Part shown: positions 1 to 8,725 of the stretch, in pieces
How the letters are laid out: every line of letters begins with the position of its first letter
Position numbering within the stretch: the first letter of the stretch is position 1
Source of the DNA: Rhynchopus sp. YZ270_cl-10
Lineage: Eukaryota > Euglenozoa > Diplonemea > Diplonemida > Diplonemidae
DNA: 64,000 nucleotides
Direction: 5' to 3'
NCBI GenBank assembly: GCA_964035575.1
Contig: OZ037837.1
Location: forward strand, 744,001-808,000
The notes under the pieces: generated by a model
The model's database searches: none
Seen by the model: only the letters and a program-made list of their open reading frames with translations
Told to the model about the DNA's origin: nothing
Program-made: the position numbers and the translations under genes

Positions 1-1368
1 AAGAGTTGAGCAGAGTCACGGGGCAGGATGCTTCGCATCGGTTGGCAGTGTCACGTGCTCAGTCACCTTGATCACAATCGGTTTTATGTAGAAAGGTGAA
101 CCCACCTTTGCAGTATTGGTGAGAGGAAAAAGTCAGGGTAGTCTGGGGGTGGAAACACATCAAGAATGAGTAGTACTGAACGTAACAAAGGGAGGAGGAG
201 GGACTCAGGGGAGGGATCCGGTGGACTACTAGTGGAACCACTGGACTCACTGAAAACAAAAGCAACATTTTTAAAAACAAATATCTTGGGTGTGTTAGAC
301 AGGCGCGTATCGTGGTATCGAACACTTTACTTTTGTTGGTAACAAACACCTTAAAACGATGAATCTGCCTTTCGTGCATACATCGACTAAATATGAGAGA
401 AAATGGGGGGGAAATGGGTTGGAATTCAAAAAGGGGAGAAAATGTGAAATACAAAGCCCCCTCGTGGCAGTGCACCTTTAAAAGGAAGAAAGAACCCGTG
501 AATAACGAATGGGTCTGGGGGAAATGGCCTGGCATGTTTCAAAAGGGGCATGGTTGTTGGAAATCATCGCGAGATTGGGCGGTTTTCTGGTAACAACGTG
601 GACAGGAAAGAATAAAATTTGAAAAGTGAATGTCCCCCATAGCACATTCAGAAAAAGCTGGCGTTCGTAACGAATAGTGCTAAACTAGTAGTGTTACAGG
701 TGTAACACTAGTCGTAAAAACACTAGTCATTTGAGCCAGTAGCATAACTAGTGGTCCCTTTGACTCATCCGCCGTGATCAAGTAGTCGTGGGAGGCTCAA
801 CAACTGCAACAACCATCCTCTGCCCAGGTACCAGGTACAGGGCCTTTGTGGATGTGTTACTGCTGCTTCGAGAGGGTGCGTCACTTTATTGACATTTGAT
901 CAAAAGGAAAAAGAAAAGTTTATACGATGATCCCAAGCCTCTCGTGCTTAGTCACCTGAGAAAAATATTGAGCGCGCTGCAAACACTACTGTGCTGGCAG
1001 GAAGCGACGACAAACAAAGAAACAGAGCGAAAGACTCGTCGCATTGCACCACAGAGAAGCCATTCCGCACAGAAAACACACACACAGACAACCCTTTAGG
1101 AAGCATAGACAACCCTGTAGAAGCATGCCACATTCACATTTGATGAAAAGTTATGACCAACCTAAAACTATAAACAGAATCTGCAAACACGTCTGTCCGG
1201 TCACGTGTCGTTCCCTCACCCCCCTTCTTGTAGTGGTCGATGCGTTGACGCTTCAAAGTTCTGCATGGCTTGCTTGCACAAACAGGCGGGCTGGGAGGAG
1301 GTGGTGGTGAGTACTACACAGTGAAGTGCAGGTACTCATATACACGCTGTCAACACGACACACGTAAC
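1..1368. other. Spacer downstream of the LamG gene; no gene seen
   Basis: No open frame here resembles a protein. The stretch contains a palindrome around 672-708 (ACTAGT and GTGTTAC arms) and one copy of a recurrent small hairpin at 914-956, listed separately. The first 15 bases resemble 2837-2851 upstream of the LamG gene, which hints at a local duplication that continues outside the window. Confidence 0.5.
914..956 (+). ncRNA. Recurrent small hairpin, copy 1
   Basis: A purine-rich lead (AAAAGTTTAT) is followed by GATGATCCC and a stem-loop AAGC-CTCTCGT-GCTT, then AGTCACC. The same 43-base block recurs almost unchanged at 14181-14223, 27789-27830 and 28662-28704, far from any coding sequence. 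I cannot assign it to a known RNA family. It could equally be a short dispersed DNA repeat. Confidence 0.4.
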
Positions 1369-2688
1369 TCACGTCATCTCTACCTCCTTCATCATCAAAC
1401 TCTCTTTCGTCGCATTCAACCACAGTTGCTTCCTCAGTCCTCGAACAGACCAGCATCTGTGCGTAAGTAGCACCCCTGCCAGCACCACTACTGCCAGCAC
1501 TACAACCAGAAGTGGAACAGCTATTGGTGTTGCCTGTGTCTTGTCCCGACATGTGCTGAAGCTGAAGTTCGCCACCACACCGTCGAGGGGCACATCCCCA
1601 GGGAACGTGCTCGTGTAGATGTGGTTGTCGGTGCGTGTGTCAAGTACTGGGAGCGGACCTGAGGCAGAGACACGTTCAACACCATCGATGAAGAGCTGTG
1701 CAAAGCCTGTGACATGTGACGTCGCCGTCACGACAAGCACCATATGCATGAAGACACCGCAGCACGGTCCCGGCACAGGGTCGACGAAGATGATGTGCTG
1801 TGTACCCTGCCACACGTGGTACCCCCACTGGCCCTCGGCGTTGATGGTGAGGATCACGTTGTTCTTCTCCATCCCATTCGAGAACTCGAAGACACGTCCC
1901 ATCCAGGCAACCTTGTCCACCCGCACGTCTGCCTCCATGATGAAGCCGTCCCCTCCCAACGTGAGTGGTGCGTTGCTGACAAACTCAGACGAGTCAGTGA
2001 ACTGTGTGATGAGGACTGGATCCTCACACGGCAGGACTACTGGTGCTGTTGCCTGTGTCTTGGCCCGACATGTGCTGAAGCTGAAGTTCGCCACCACACC
2101 GTCGAGGGGCACATCCCCAGGGAACGTGCTCGTGTAGATGTGGTTGTCGGTGCGTGTGTCAAGTACTGGGAGCGGACCTGAGGCAGAGACACGTTCAACA
2201 CCATCGATGAAGAGCTGTGCAAAGCCTGTGACATGTGACGTCGCCGTCACGACAAGCACCATATGCATGAAGACACCGCAGCACGGTCCCGGCACAGGGT
2301 CGACGAAGATGATGTGCTGTGTACCCTGCCACACGTGGTACCCCCACTGGCCCTCGGCGTTGATGGTGAGGATCACGTTGTTCTTCTCCATCCCATTCGA
2401 GAACTCGAAGACACGTCCCATCCAGGCAACCTTGTCCACCCGCACGTCTGCCTCCATGATGAAGCCGTCCCCTCCCAACGTGAGTGGTGCGTTGCTGACA
2501 AACTCAGACGAGTCAGTGAACTGTGTGATGAGGACTGGATCCTCACACGGCAGGACTACTGGTGCTGCTGTTGCTGTTGGTGCAACCCTGCTTTTCCCGT
2601 GCACCGTGCTGGCCAGTGAAGCCTCTGCCAGAAGAGACAGCAGCACAAAGGCTGTGGTGTGCTTCCCCCGCTGACATGTTGTTGACAT
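1369..2688 (-). CDS. Type I membrane protein with two identical LamG-like domains
   Basis: The product is 439 aa. Residues 1-28 form a signal peptide (hydrophobic AFVLLSLLAEA). Two concanavalin/laminin-G-like units of 173 aa follow at about 42-214 and 215-387. Each has the all-beta pattern of LamG_3 proteins (motifs IMEADVRVDKVAWMG, QLFIDGVERVSASG). A single membrane helix lies at 388-408, with a short basic then acidic tail inside. The frame is open 42 codons further upstream, but the Met at 2688 puts a clean signal sequence first and lies 8 bases after a CAG in a C-rich stretch that could be a splice acceptor. The family suggests binding of carbohydrate or another surface ligand; the ligand is unknown. 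The two units are almost identical at DNA level. Confidence 0.8.
   Translation of the reverse strand: MSTTCQRGKHTTAFVLLSLLAEASLASTVHGKSRVAPTATAAPVVLPCEDPVLITQFTDSSEFVSNAPLTLGGDGFIMEADVRVDKVAWMGRVFEFSNGMEKNNVILTINAEGQWGYHVWQGTQHIIFVDPVPGPCCGVFMHMVLVVTATSHVTGFAQLFIDGVERVSASGPLPVLDTRTDNHIYTSTFPGDVPLDGVVANFSFSTCRAKTQATAPVVLPCEDPVLITQFTDSSEFVSNAPLTLGGDGFIMEADVRVDKVAWMGRVFEFSNGMEKNNVILTINAEGQWGYHVWQGTQHIIFVDPVPGPCCGVFMHMVLVVTATSHVTGFAQLFIDGVERVSASGPLPVLDTRTDNHIYTSTFPGDVPLDGVVANFSFSTCRDKTQATPIAVPLLVVVLAVVVLAGVLLTHRCWSVRGLRKQLWLNATKESLMMKEVEMT
1531..2568 (-). repeat. 519-bp tandem duplication inside the LamG gene
   Basis: The segment starting at 1531 repeats with a 519-bp offset from 2050, with only a few base differences. 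One unit encodes one whole LamG domain (173 codons), so the reading frame is kept. Near identity of synonymous sites points to a recent duplication or ongoing gene conversion. Confidence 0.9.
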
Positions 2689-3070
2689 TGTGGTACCTGG
2701 GTGGTGTGGTGTGGTTGTGTGGTGAGAAGACGGGGGGGGGGACAAGCACACAACACCCGACCAGCCTGCCTGCCCTCTCCCCACTGCCACCGGCAACATG
2801 GCGTCCTCTGCCATCTGGGTGGTGTCGTCTCACCAGAAGAGTTGAGCAGAGCACAGTGGAGAGGGTGTATGTTGTATGTCTGTAAAGGTTTATGAACAGT
2901 AGGTACCAAAGGAGTACATAGTTGATACAGTCAGGACCTCTGACTGACTCACGATGTTCACTCAAGGACACTAATTCGAGCGATCAACGAAAAAACTCTC
3001 TCTTTTTCCTTGTTTTCGCTTCTTTTGACTGAATATCTATCTAAAAAAGGGTTTTGTTTTTATGAAATGC

Positions 3071-3272
3071 TAAAAGGAAATTGAACACCGTACTCCAACT
3101 CCCTTCCTTTTTCTATTCTGAGGTGGGTTGGAGTAGAGCCACACTTCACCGAGAGGTCGAGGTGTGTGCGTTTCACCACAACCTCTCCCTTTTGTCTTTA
3201 TTGTTTGCGGGGGTGGGGAAACAACAAAAAGGAAAAGTAGGAGTGCGGTTTCAATTTTTATACCCCCCCTGT
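3071..3272 (+). repeat. Dispersed repeat M, copy 1
   Basis: About 200 bp, with ends that are imperfect inverted repeats (ATTGAACACCGTACTCC against GGAGTGCGGTTTCAAT) and a conserved centre ending in CACAACCTCTCCC. Full or partial copies lie near 7830, 13375, 29220, 40860, 49495, 49725, 52450, 54293 and 57312. It behaves like a small non-autonomous transposon, but no target duplication could be proved. Confidence 0.65.
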
Positions 3273-3480
3273 TTTTTTGACGAATTGTTGGAATAGTGTA
3301 GTTGCCATCTGAGCAAGCTGTCCACTGTCTTTTTTTGTTGTATCGACAATCACGTTATACCTACTGGTATAACGATCAGTACTCAATGTCAATGTCGGAC
3401 GAAGCCTATGTACTACAGAAGATTTGGGTCAGCGGGGGGGGGGGCTTTTTTTTCATACCTAAAGCGTAGCTTAAAGGAGA

Positions 3481-3588
3481 AATAGTTCCTCAGATACGGT
3501 CGCCAATCACCCCTCCAACAGGGTAATTGTGCAATCAACGAAAAAACCTTTTTTTTCCCTTTTACTTACCTATCAGAGTTACTATTTT
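3481..3588 (+). mobile_element. Small MITE-like element R, copy 1
   Basis: 108 bp bounded by AAATAGTTCCTCAGATA and the imperfect inverse TATCAGAGTTACTATTT. A second copy lies inverted at 12408-12523. No coding capacity. Confidence 0.55.
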
Positions 3589-3682
3589 TCATGGTTCTGG
3601 ACGTTTAGGAACCGGACGAGTTAGCGAGAGGCCTGCTGAAATACCATCGAAGCGTCTCCAGGAGTCTCGGGGAGCAATGTAT

Positions 3683-3727
3683 GAATGGGGAGGGGAGGGG
3701 AGGGGAGGGGAAGGGAGGGGAGGAAAG
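3683..3727 (+). repeat. GGGGA microsatellite
   Basis: Purine microsatellite of GGGGA units with one GGGAA variant. It has no coding meaning. Confidence 0.8.
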
Positions 3728-3978
3728 GCAAAGATAATAAATAAACACAAACATGCAACGCCCTTCGGATGATTGGTTGCGCTCAATGAACGACTCCAAA
3801 AGTCCATGACTGATGCACTTTGATGCAATGATGTTCCCTTAAATTTTTATGTGCACAAAAACACGACACAAAAAACAAATACAAATAAATCAAAACGAAA
3901 CTAAAAGGCTTTCCGATGATGGGCCAAATCATATAGAAATACTTCAACAAAAAATAATAAAAGGGTAAAAGTCAAATA

Positions 3979-4078
3979 CCGTAATCGTAAAAATGTTAGA
4001 CCGTAAAAAGGGTCGAACTTCTCGAAAAATCCTGAAAAGGTCGAACATTAGTTCGGTCTATAATTTTTACGATTACGG
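3979..4078. mobile_element. 100-bp MITE with TA target duplication
   Basis: Exactly 100 bp. The ends are the perfect inverted repeat CCGTAATCGTAAAAAT / ATTTTTACGATTACGG, continuing imperfectly into TAGACCG / CGGTCTA. TA flanks both sides (3977-3978 and 4079-4080). TA duplication and size fit a Tc1/mariner-type MITE. Confidence 0.75.
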
Positions 4079-4505
4079 TATATACAGGGTTATCGTCAGA
4101 TCTATGTATATATTTTGACTTTCACCCAAATAAAAAATGGCAGTTGGTGATGCAGGCACCTCTTCCGACTGAACTACGCATGAAGCCAGCCCGGATGAAA
4201 GCACAAGGAACCCGCAGCCAACAACAGAAGCTTAAAAAAGGAAGCCAAATGTGTTACCCGCACCGTAGGTGTGAACGGGGTCGGGTACATCAGCCGGCGG
4301 CCCCCCTTCTGCTTGAGAGTTACACCCCGGGCTAGCAGGGGGTTCGCGCTCCGTTTCTGGGAGCTTGTTGCCTCATCAGTGTGCTTCCCTCGTGTTGATG
4401 GGGCAGTTCTTTTCATTCTTTTGTTGTTAAAAATTTGTTTATCAGTTTAGAGACAGAGGATGGCCCCACTGATCGTAATTACACCCAAAAAAAGATAAAC
4501 GAGAG

Positions 4506-4552
4506 CCTACAGTGCAGGGTTCGGGTGCATGCATTAGACTCTGTGCTGTAGG
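4506..4552. other. Short palindrome
   Basis: CCTACAG pairs with CTGTAGG across about 33 bases, with further pairing inside. It is a hairpin of unknown meaning in the spacer 3' of the PAN gene. Confidence 0.4.
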
Positions 4553-4861
4553 TAATCGCGGCTAGACGCTGGCACTGCCGGGGCGGGTTCCAGACCACTC
4601 AAGACGGAGGATCTTTTCCCTCTTCATATTGATGTTCATTTCGAAGGGGCTACACAGACAGCACGCAACAGAGAAAGGGGTGACATTGTTTTTGTCAGGA
4701 ACAATTGATCTAATATTTAGGTGGGAAAAAGAAAAAGAGAAGCAAAAAAAAAAAAAAAAAAAATGAAAAGAAGGAGTAAGCAAGATGACGAAAGTCTCGT
4801 GGTACAATAAAAAGTCATCTTCACCTTAAAATCCATGACTATTAAAAAATAAACCCTTTTT

Positions 4862-5060
4862 TTGTACCAGTCTGCCACGGTACTATAAATCAGGTAAGAC
4901 GAGCATAAGTTCCACCTACATCACAATAAACACTGTGATAGGCAACAATATATTGGTACAGAAGAACTGCCTCATTTGCTGTACCTACTTTTGAAAATTG
5001 GTCCTGGAAATACATTGATGCATTTGAACGTTTTTTTTTTTGGGAATAAAAATTGGACCT
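4862..5060. repeat. 3' flank repeat X, copy 1
   Basis: About 200 bp that recurs at 7557-7745. It lies just beyond the stop of the first PAN gene. The second copy is separated from the second PAN gene by later insertions (a repeat M copy near 7830 and a palindrome at 8512-8671). The sequence CCCAATATA..TTGGGA that continues copy 1 reappears at 8457. X therefore marks the original unit of the tandem gene duplication. Confidence 0.7.
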
Positions 5061-5090
5061 TTTTGACCCAATATAATTGGGAGCACTGCA

Positions 5091-7391
5091 TCACATGATC
5101 ACCAGCTCTGTGTTGCCTTCTCTTGAGTCGGTATCTGATATGAGTGCGTCAGCCTTTTGGTGTCGCGCCAACCTCTTGCCGTTGTACGACAGCAGCATGA
5201 AGGTGGCACCGGTCAGGAGACACAACGCCACGAAGACTCCTCCCATTATCATGAGCGGCGCAGGGCCACTATCCCCGCCACCACCACCATCAGCACCACC
5301 CACAGTATTGCACTTCGTCACCCTCTCGGCACGGTCTTTGAACTGCAGTAGCGCACCCTCAGTGGTGGCAACGTAGAGCACACCACGGTCCTCAATTAGC
5401 CCCACAGTTGGCGATGCTGTCTCGAGTTTGTATATGACGGAAGGCACTCCGTCTGTGATGCCCACCACACTGATGCTGTCTGGACCCAGAATGTAGACGC
5501 CGTCTTGCACGATGAGTTGTCCAGAGGCAGCGATGTGGCCAGATTCACGGAGTGTGGGTGGCTTGTCGGTCGTGTTTGTCTGCAGGGTGACAAGACTGCC
5601 GGTGTCGGTGGTGGCAAGAAGTTGATGGCCCGATGCGTGCAGGGAGGTGAAGCTGTGTGGAAAGGTTTGGCTTGATACATATTCCGGTATGGTGGAGACG
5701 TTGACAACAACGAGCGTGCTGCCAATCGATGCATAGAGGGTGCCACCAGAGACAGACAGGCAGACCACTGCGTCAGGCGAGAGGGAGTGGTGGACCTCGA
5801 TGGTCCCCACCTCGCGCATGTGATGTGCTTCGAGGGTCCACATCATCAGGACAGCAGTCTGCTGTGTATTTACGACAGCAAAGACAGTCATGTCTGCTTG
5901 CGTCCAGCTGAGGATAGCTTCGCTGCTGGTCAGGCCGCTGGAGAGGAGACGTGGTGGGCCGGCACCGAAGCTGATGACCTGGAGGCTGGCCCCGCACTGT
6001 GTGACACCGTAGGTTCCGTTTGCAGAGAAGGTCAGGCCGGCGCATGCACCCTGCAGCGGTACGGTGCTCGCAAGCGAGGCGTTCTGTGCGTCTGCGTGCA
6101 GTGTGTACAGTGCCTCCCCTCCGAGGGCGTACAGCACACCACACACCTCAGGCCGTGCTGCCAGTGTGCGCAGGCTGCTGCTCCGTGTCAGAAACGTCGG
6201 TCCCGACACAGGTTTGTCATAGAAGGAGTCGTGCACCGGTGGCGTTGTTGCCCCAGGGGCGGCGGTCTCGCCAGAGGGCAGGTCGGTGTGTGGTGGTGGT
6301 TGTGTCGCAGGTGCGGGCGCGTCTGTGCCTGGTGGTGTTGGTGTGGTTGTGTGGGGTGACGTTGTCTCAGACATGGAGGGTGTAAGTGCAGGCGGGTGTG
6401 TCGCAGGTGCAGTTGTGGCAGGTGTGATTGTAGCAGGTGCTGTTGTGTGTGGTGCAGCTGTACCTGGTGGAGCGACTGTCGATGCTGACGTTGTTGGTGA
6501 AGCTGTGGGGGACACTGTCAACGGCATGTCCGTCGGTGGCAGTGTTGGTGTGGCTGTGTCTGGCGGCAGTGTTACGGGAGGCGATGTGAGCGGTGCTGGC
6601 GTGTGTGGCACATCTGTCGGTGCCGTTGTTTCCTGTGCTGCGGGCATCGTGGTCACCGGCACTGTCACCACACGCTCCATCAGAAGACCACCAGTGCCGT
6701 TCTGCAGGTCCGGGTGCACAAACGTCTCGGGGTCGTAGTACCAAGCACCCACTTCATTTGTCTTAATTTCATTGACTTGTATGTGGTAATGGAACCCAAC
6801 ACACTTGTCGTCAGACAAGCAAACAGCTTTGCAGTACGCCACAGGGCCAGCAGCATCGTACAGAGGAGTCGTACTATTGACACCCTTACCATTGACAACG
6901 TTAACAACCAGGTCTCGCTGAATGTAAAACGGGCCCTTCACGTGGTCCACACAGGGGTACTCAATCCAGCCGTCCACAGCAGGCAGGGGTGTTGGGTCAC
7001 ACGCAGTCGGTGCTGGTACGGGCACCACACGCTCCATCAGAAGACCACCAGTGCCGTTCTGCAGGTCCGGGTTCACAAACGTCTCGGGGTCGTAGTACCA
7101 AGCACCCACTTCATTTGTCTTTTTTTCATTGACTTGTATGTGGTAATGGAACCCAACACACTTGTCGTCAGCCAAGCAAACAGCTTTGCAGTACGCCACA
7201 GGGCCAGCAGCATCGTACAGAGGAACACCCTTTTCAGTGACAAGGTCTCGCTGACTGTAAGCCGGGCCCTTCACGTGGTCCACACAGGGGTACTCAATCC
7301 AGCCGTCCACAGGAGGCAGGGGTGTTGGGTCACATATTGGAGTGGTTGTGATGGAGGTAGCCGCACAAAGAAGTGCGAGGAAGGAGGCCAT
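5091..7391 (-). CDS. PAN-domain, mucin-stalk, propeller-like membrane protein, paralogue 1
   Basis: 766 aa. Residues 1-16 are a signal peptide. Two PAN/Apple-like units follow at about 19-128 and 132-245, each with the motif CKAxCLxDDKCVGFHYH and paired outer cysteines. Residues about 245-395 are a Thr/Pro/Ala-rich mucin-like stalk. About 396-690 is a repetitive beta-rich region (GVLYALGGEALYTL, GGTLYASIGSTLVVV, DRGVLYVATT) resembling a WD/PQQ-type propeller, with N-glycosylation sites. A Cys and poly-Gly linker leads to one membrane helix at 713-734, then a 32-residue tail. It is likely a heavily glycosylated surface receptor or adhesin. Its tandem paralogue lies at 8726-11260. Confidence 0.8.
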   Translation of the reverse strand: MASFLALLCAATSITTTPICDPTPLPPVDGWIEYPCVDHVKGPAYSQRDLVTEKGVPLYDAAGPVAYCKAVCLADDKCVGFHYHIQVNEKKTNEVGAWYYDPETFVNPDLQNGTGGLLMERVVPVPAPTACDPTPLPAVDGWIEYPCVDHVKGPFYIQRDLVVNVVNGKGVNSTTPLYDAAGPVAYCKAVCLSDDKCVGFHYHIQVNEIKTNEVGAWYYDPETFVHPDLQNGTGGLLMERVVTVPVTTMPAAQETTAPTDVPHTPAPLTSPPVTLPPDTATPTLPPTDMPLTVSPTASPTTSASTVAPPGTAAPHTTAPATITPATTAPATHPPALTPSMSETTSPHTTTPTPPGTDAPAPATQPPPHTDLPSGETAAPGATTPPVHDSFYDKPVSGPTFLTRSSSLRTLAARPEVCGVLYALGGEALYTLHADAQNASLASTVPLQGACAGLTFSANGTYGVTQCGASLQVISFGAGPPRLLSSGLTSSEAILSWTQADMTVFAVVNTQQTAVLMMWTLEAHHMREVGTIEVHHSLSPDAVVCLSVSGGTLYASIGSTLVVVNVSTIPEYVSSQTFPHSFTSLHASGHQLLATTDTGSLVTLQTNTTDKPPTLRESGHIAASGQLIVQDGVYILGPDSISVVGITDGVPSVIYKLETASPTVGLIEDRGVLYVATTEGALLQFKDRAERVTKCNTVGGADGGGGGDSGPAPLMIMGGVFVALCLLTGATFMLLSYNGKRLARHQKADALISDTDSREGNTELVIM

Positions 7392-7556
7392 CTCCCAACC
7401 TTCCTGTAGGGTGGGTGTGTGGGCGTGGGCTGTGACCCTACAGGGGTTGAAGGAATGTGGTGGGCAAAGGGCGGGGAGGTACTTTAGAAGGAAGCACGCA
7501 AATGCAAAACACCATCAAGATCTGCTCAAGCGGAACAGATCTATCAGCACCACGGT

Positions 7557-7745
7557 CAGCCACGGTACTATAAATCAGGTAAGACAAGCATAAGTTCCAC
7601 CTACGTCACAATAAACACTGTGACAGGCAACAATATATTGGTACAGAAGAACTGCCTCATTTGCTGCTGTACCTACTTTTGAAAATTGGTCCTGGAAATA
7701 CATTGATGCATTTGAACGTTTTTTTGGGAATAAAAATTGGACCTT
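7557..7745. repeat. 3' flank repeat X, copy 2
   Basis: Near-identical partner of 4862-5060. It lies between the two PAN genes, about 980 bp downstream (minus sense) of the second gene's stop. Confidence 0.7.
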
Positions 7746-7829
7746 TTTTTCTCCATAATTTTGATGTGGGTGGCACACATACATCACATAAGGTTGTCTT
7801 TTCAATGATTATATGATTACACGCAATGC

Positions 7830-8024
7830 TAAAAAGGAAATTGAACACCGTACCCCAACTCCCTTCCTTTTTCTATTCTGGGGCGGGTTGGAGTAGAGCC
7901 ACATTTCACCGACAGGTCGAAGTGTGTGCGTTTCACCACAACCTCTCCCTTTTTGTCTTTATTGTTTGCGGGGGTGGGGAAACAACAAAAAGGAAAAGTA
8001 GGAGTGCGGTTCAATTTTCCTATG
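7830..8024 (+). repeat. Dispersed repeat M, copy 2
   Basis: Same orientation as, and about 95 per cent alike by eye to, copy 1 at 3071-3272. It helps separate the second PAN gene from its original 3' flank. Confidence 0.65.
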
Positions 8025-8511
8025 CTACTCATTTCACAGTCGGGTAGCTAAGAACATGGTGATGTAATCGTCATAGAAGGACAGCAGCCCCAGAATTCCT
8101 GAACCCCGCTCCACTGTGGTAGTGCCTGGGTCCAAATAAAACAAAGTATTGACTTGAAACACAACAGCCCTTTCGTGAACAGTGTATCTTTACATCTGAT
8201 ATGTGCCACTCCCTCTTCCACTCATGCCATATGAATGAAATGCTAGTGGCGAACACGAGGGTAATTAGGCCTGCGTGGAAACATAAACATAAACAAAACA
8301 AAACAGAACAAACCAAAGAATTTGAAAGTGCAAACACCTCAGCCGGACACAGAGCACAGGTTCTCCGCGGGTTATCAAACCCCACAGAGAGAAACGAAAG
8401 CAAAATACCCTGAAACAGACCTCAAAGCTAAAAAAATGAACCTTTCTTTTTCCCTGGCCCAATATATTGGGAAGCACACTACGTTCAGAATAAAGATAGT
8501 AGTGCATTCTT

Positions 8512-8671
8512 CCCCGTACACAACGGGACCCAGTGACAAGTGACTAGTGAAAATGACAAGTGAAATGACAAATAAGTGAGAAATGAGCCACTTGTCATGA
8601 CAAGTGCTTTACTTTTCATTCACTTGTCATTTTCCCTTGTCACTTTCCACTGGGTATCGTCGTGTACCCCT
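8512..8671. mobile_element. Palindromic MITE-like element
   Basis: Inverted arms: GTACACAACG..ACCCAGTGACAAG on the left, and CACTGGGTATCGTCGTGTAC on the right. Inside, AAAATGACAAGTGAA is mirrored by TTCACTTGTCATTTT. About 160 bp, no coding capacity. Target duplication not clear. Confidence 0.6.
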
Positions 8672-8725
8672 CTCCCCTCCCTCTCCCCTCTCCCCCCTCC
8701 CCTGCAACACACAAAACACACTGCA

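Noticed and set aside
3560-3580. U1-like ACTTACCT and other snRNA or spliced-leader candidates
   Set aside because: The match is inside small element R, and its inverted copy shows that it belongs to the element. No cap-proximal, Sm-site or stem structure follows. No spliced-leader gene could be recognised in the window.
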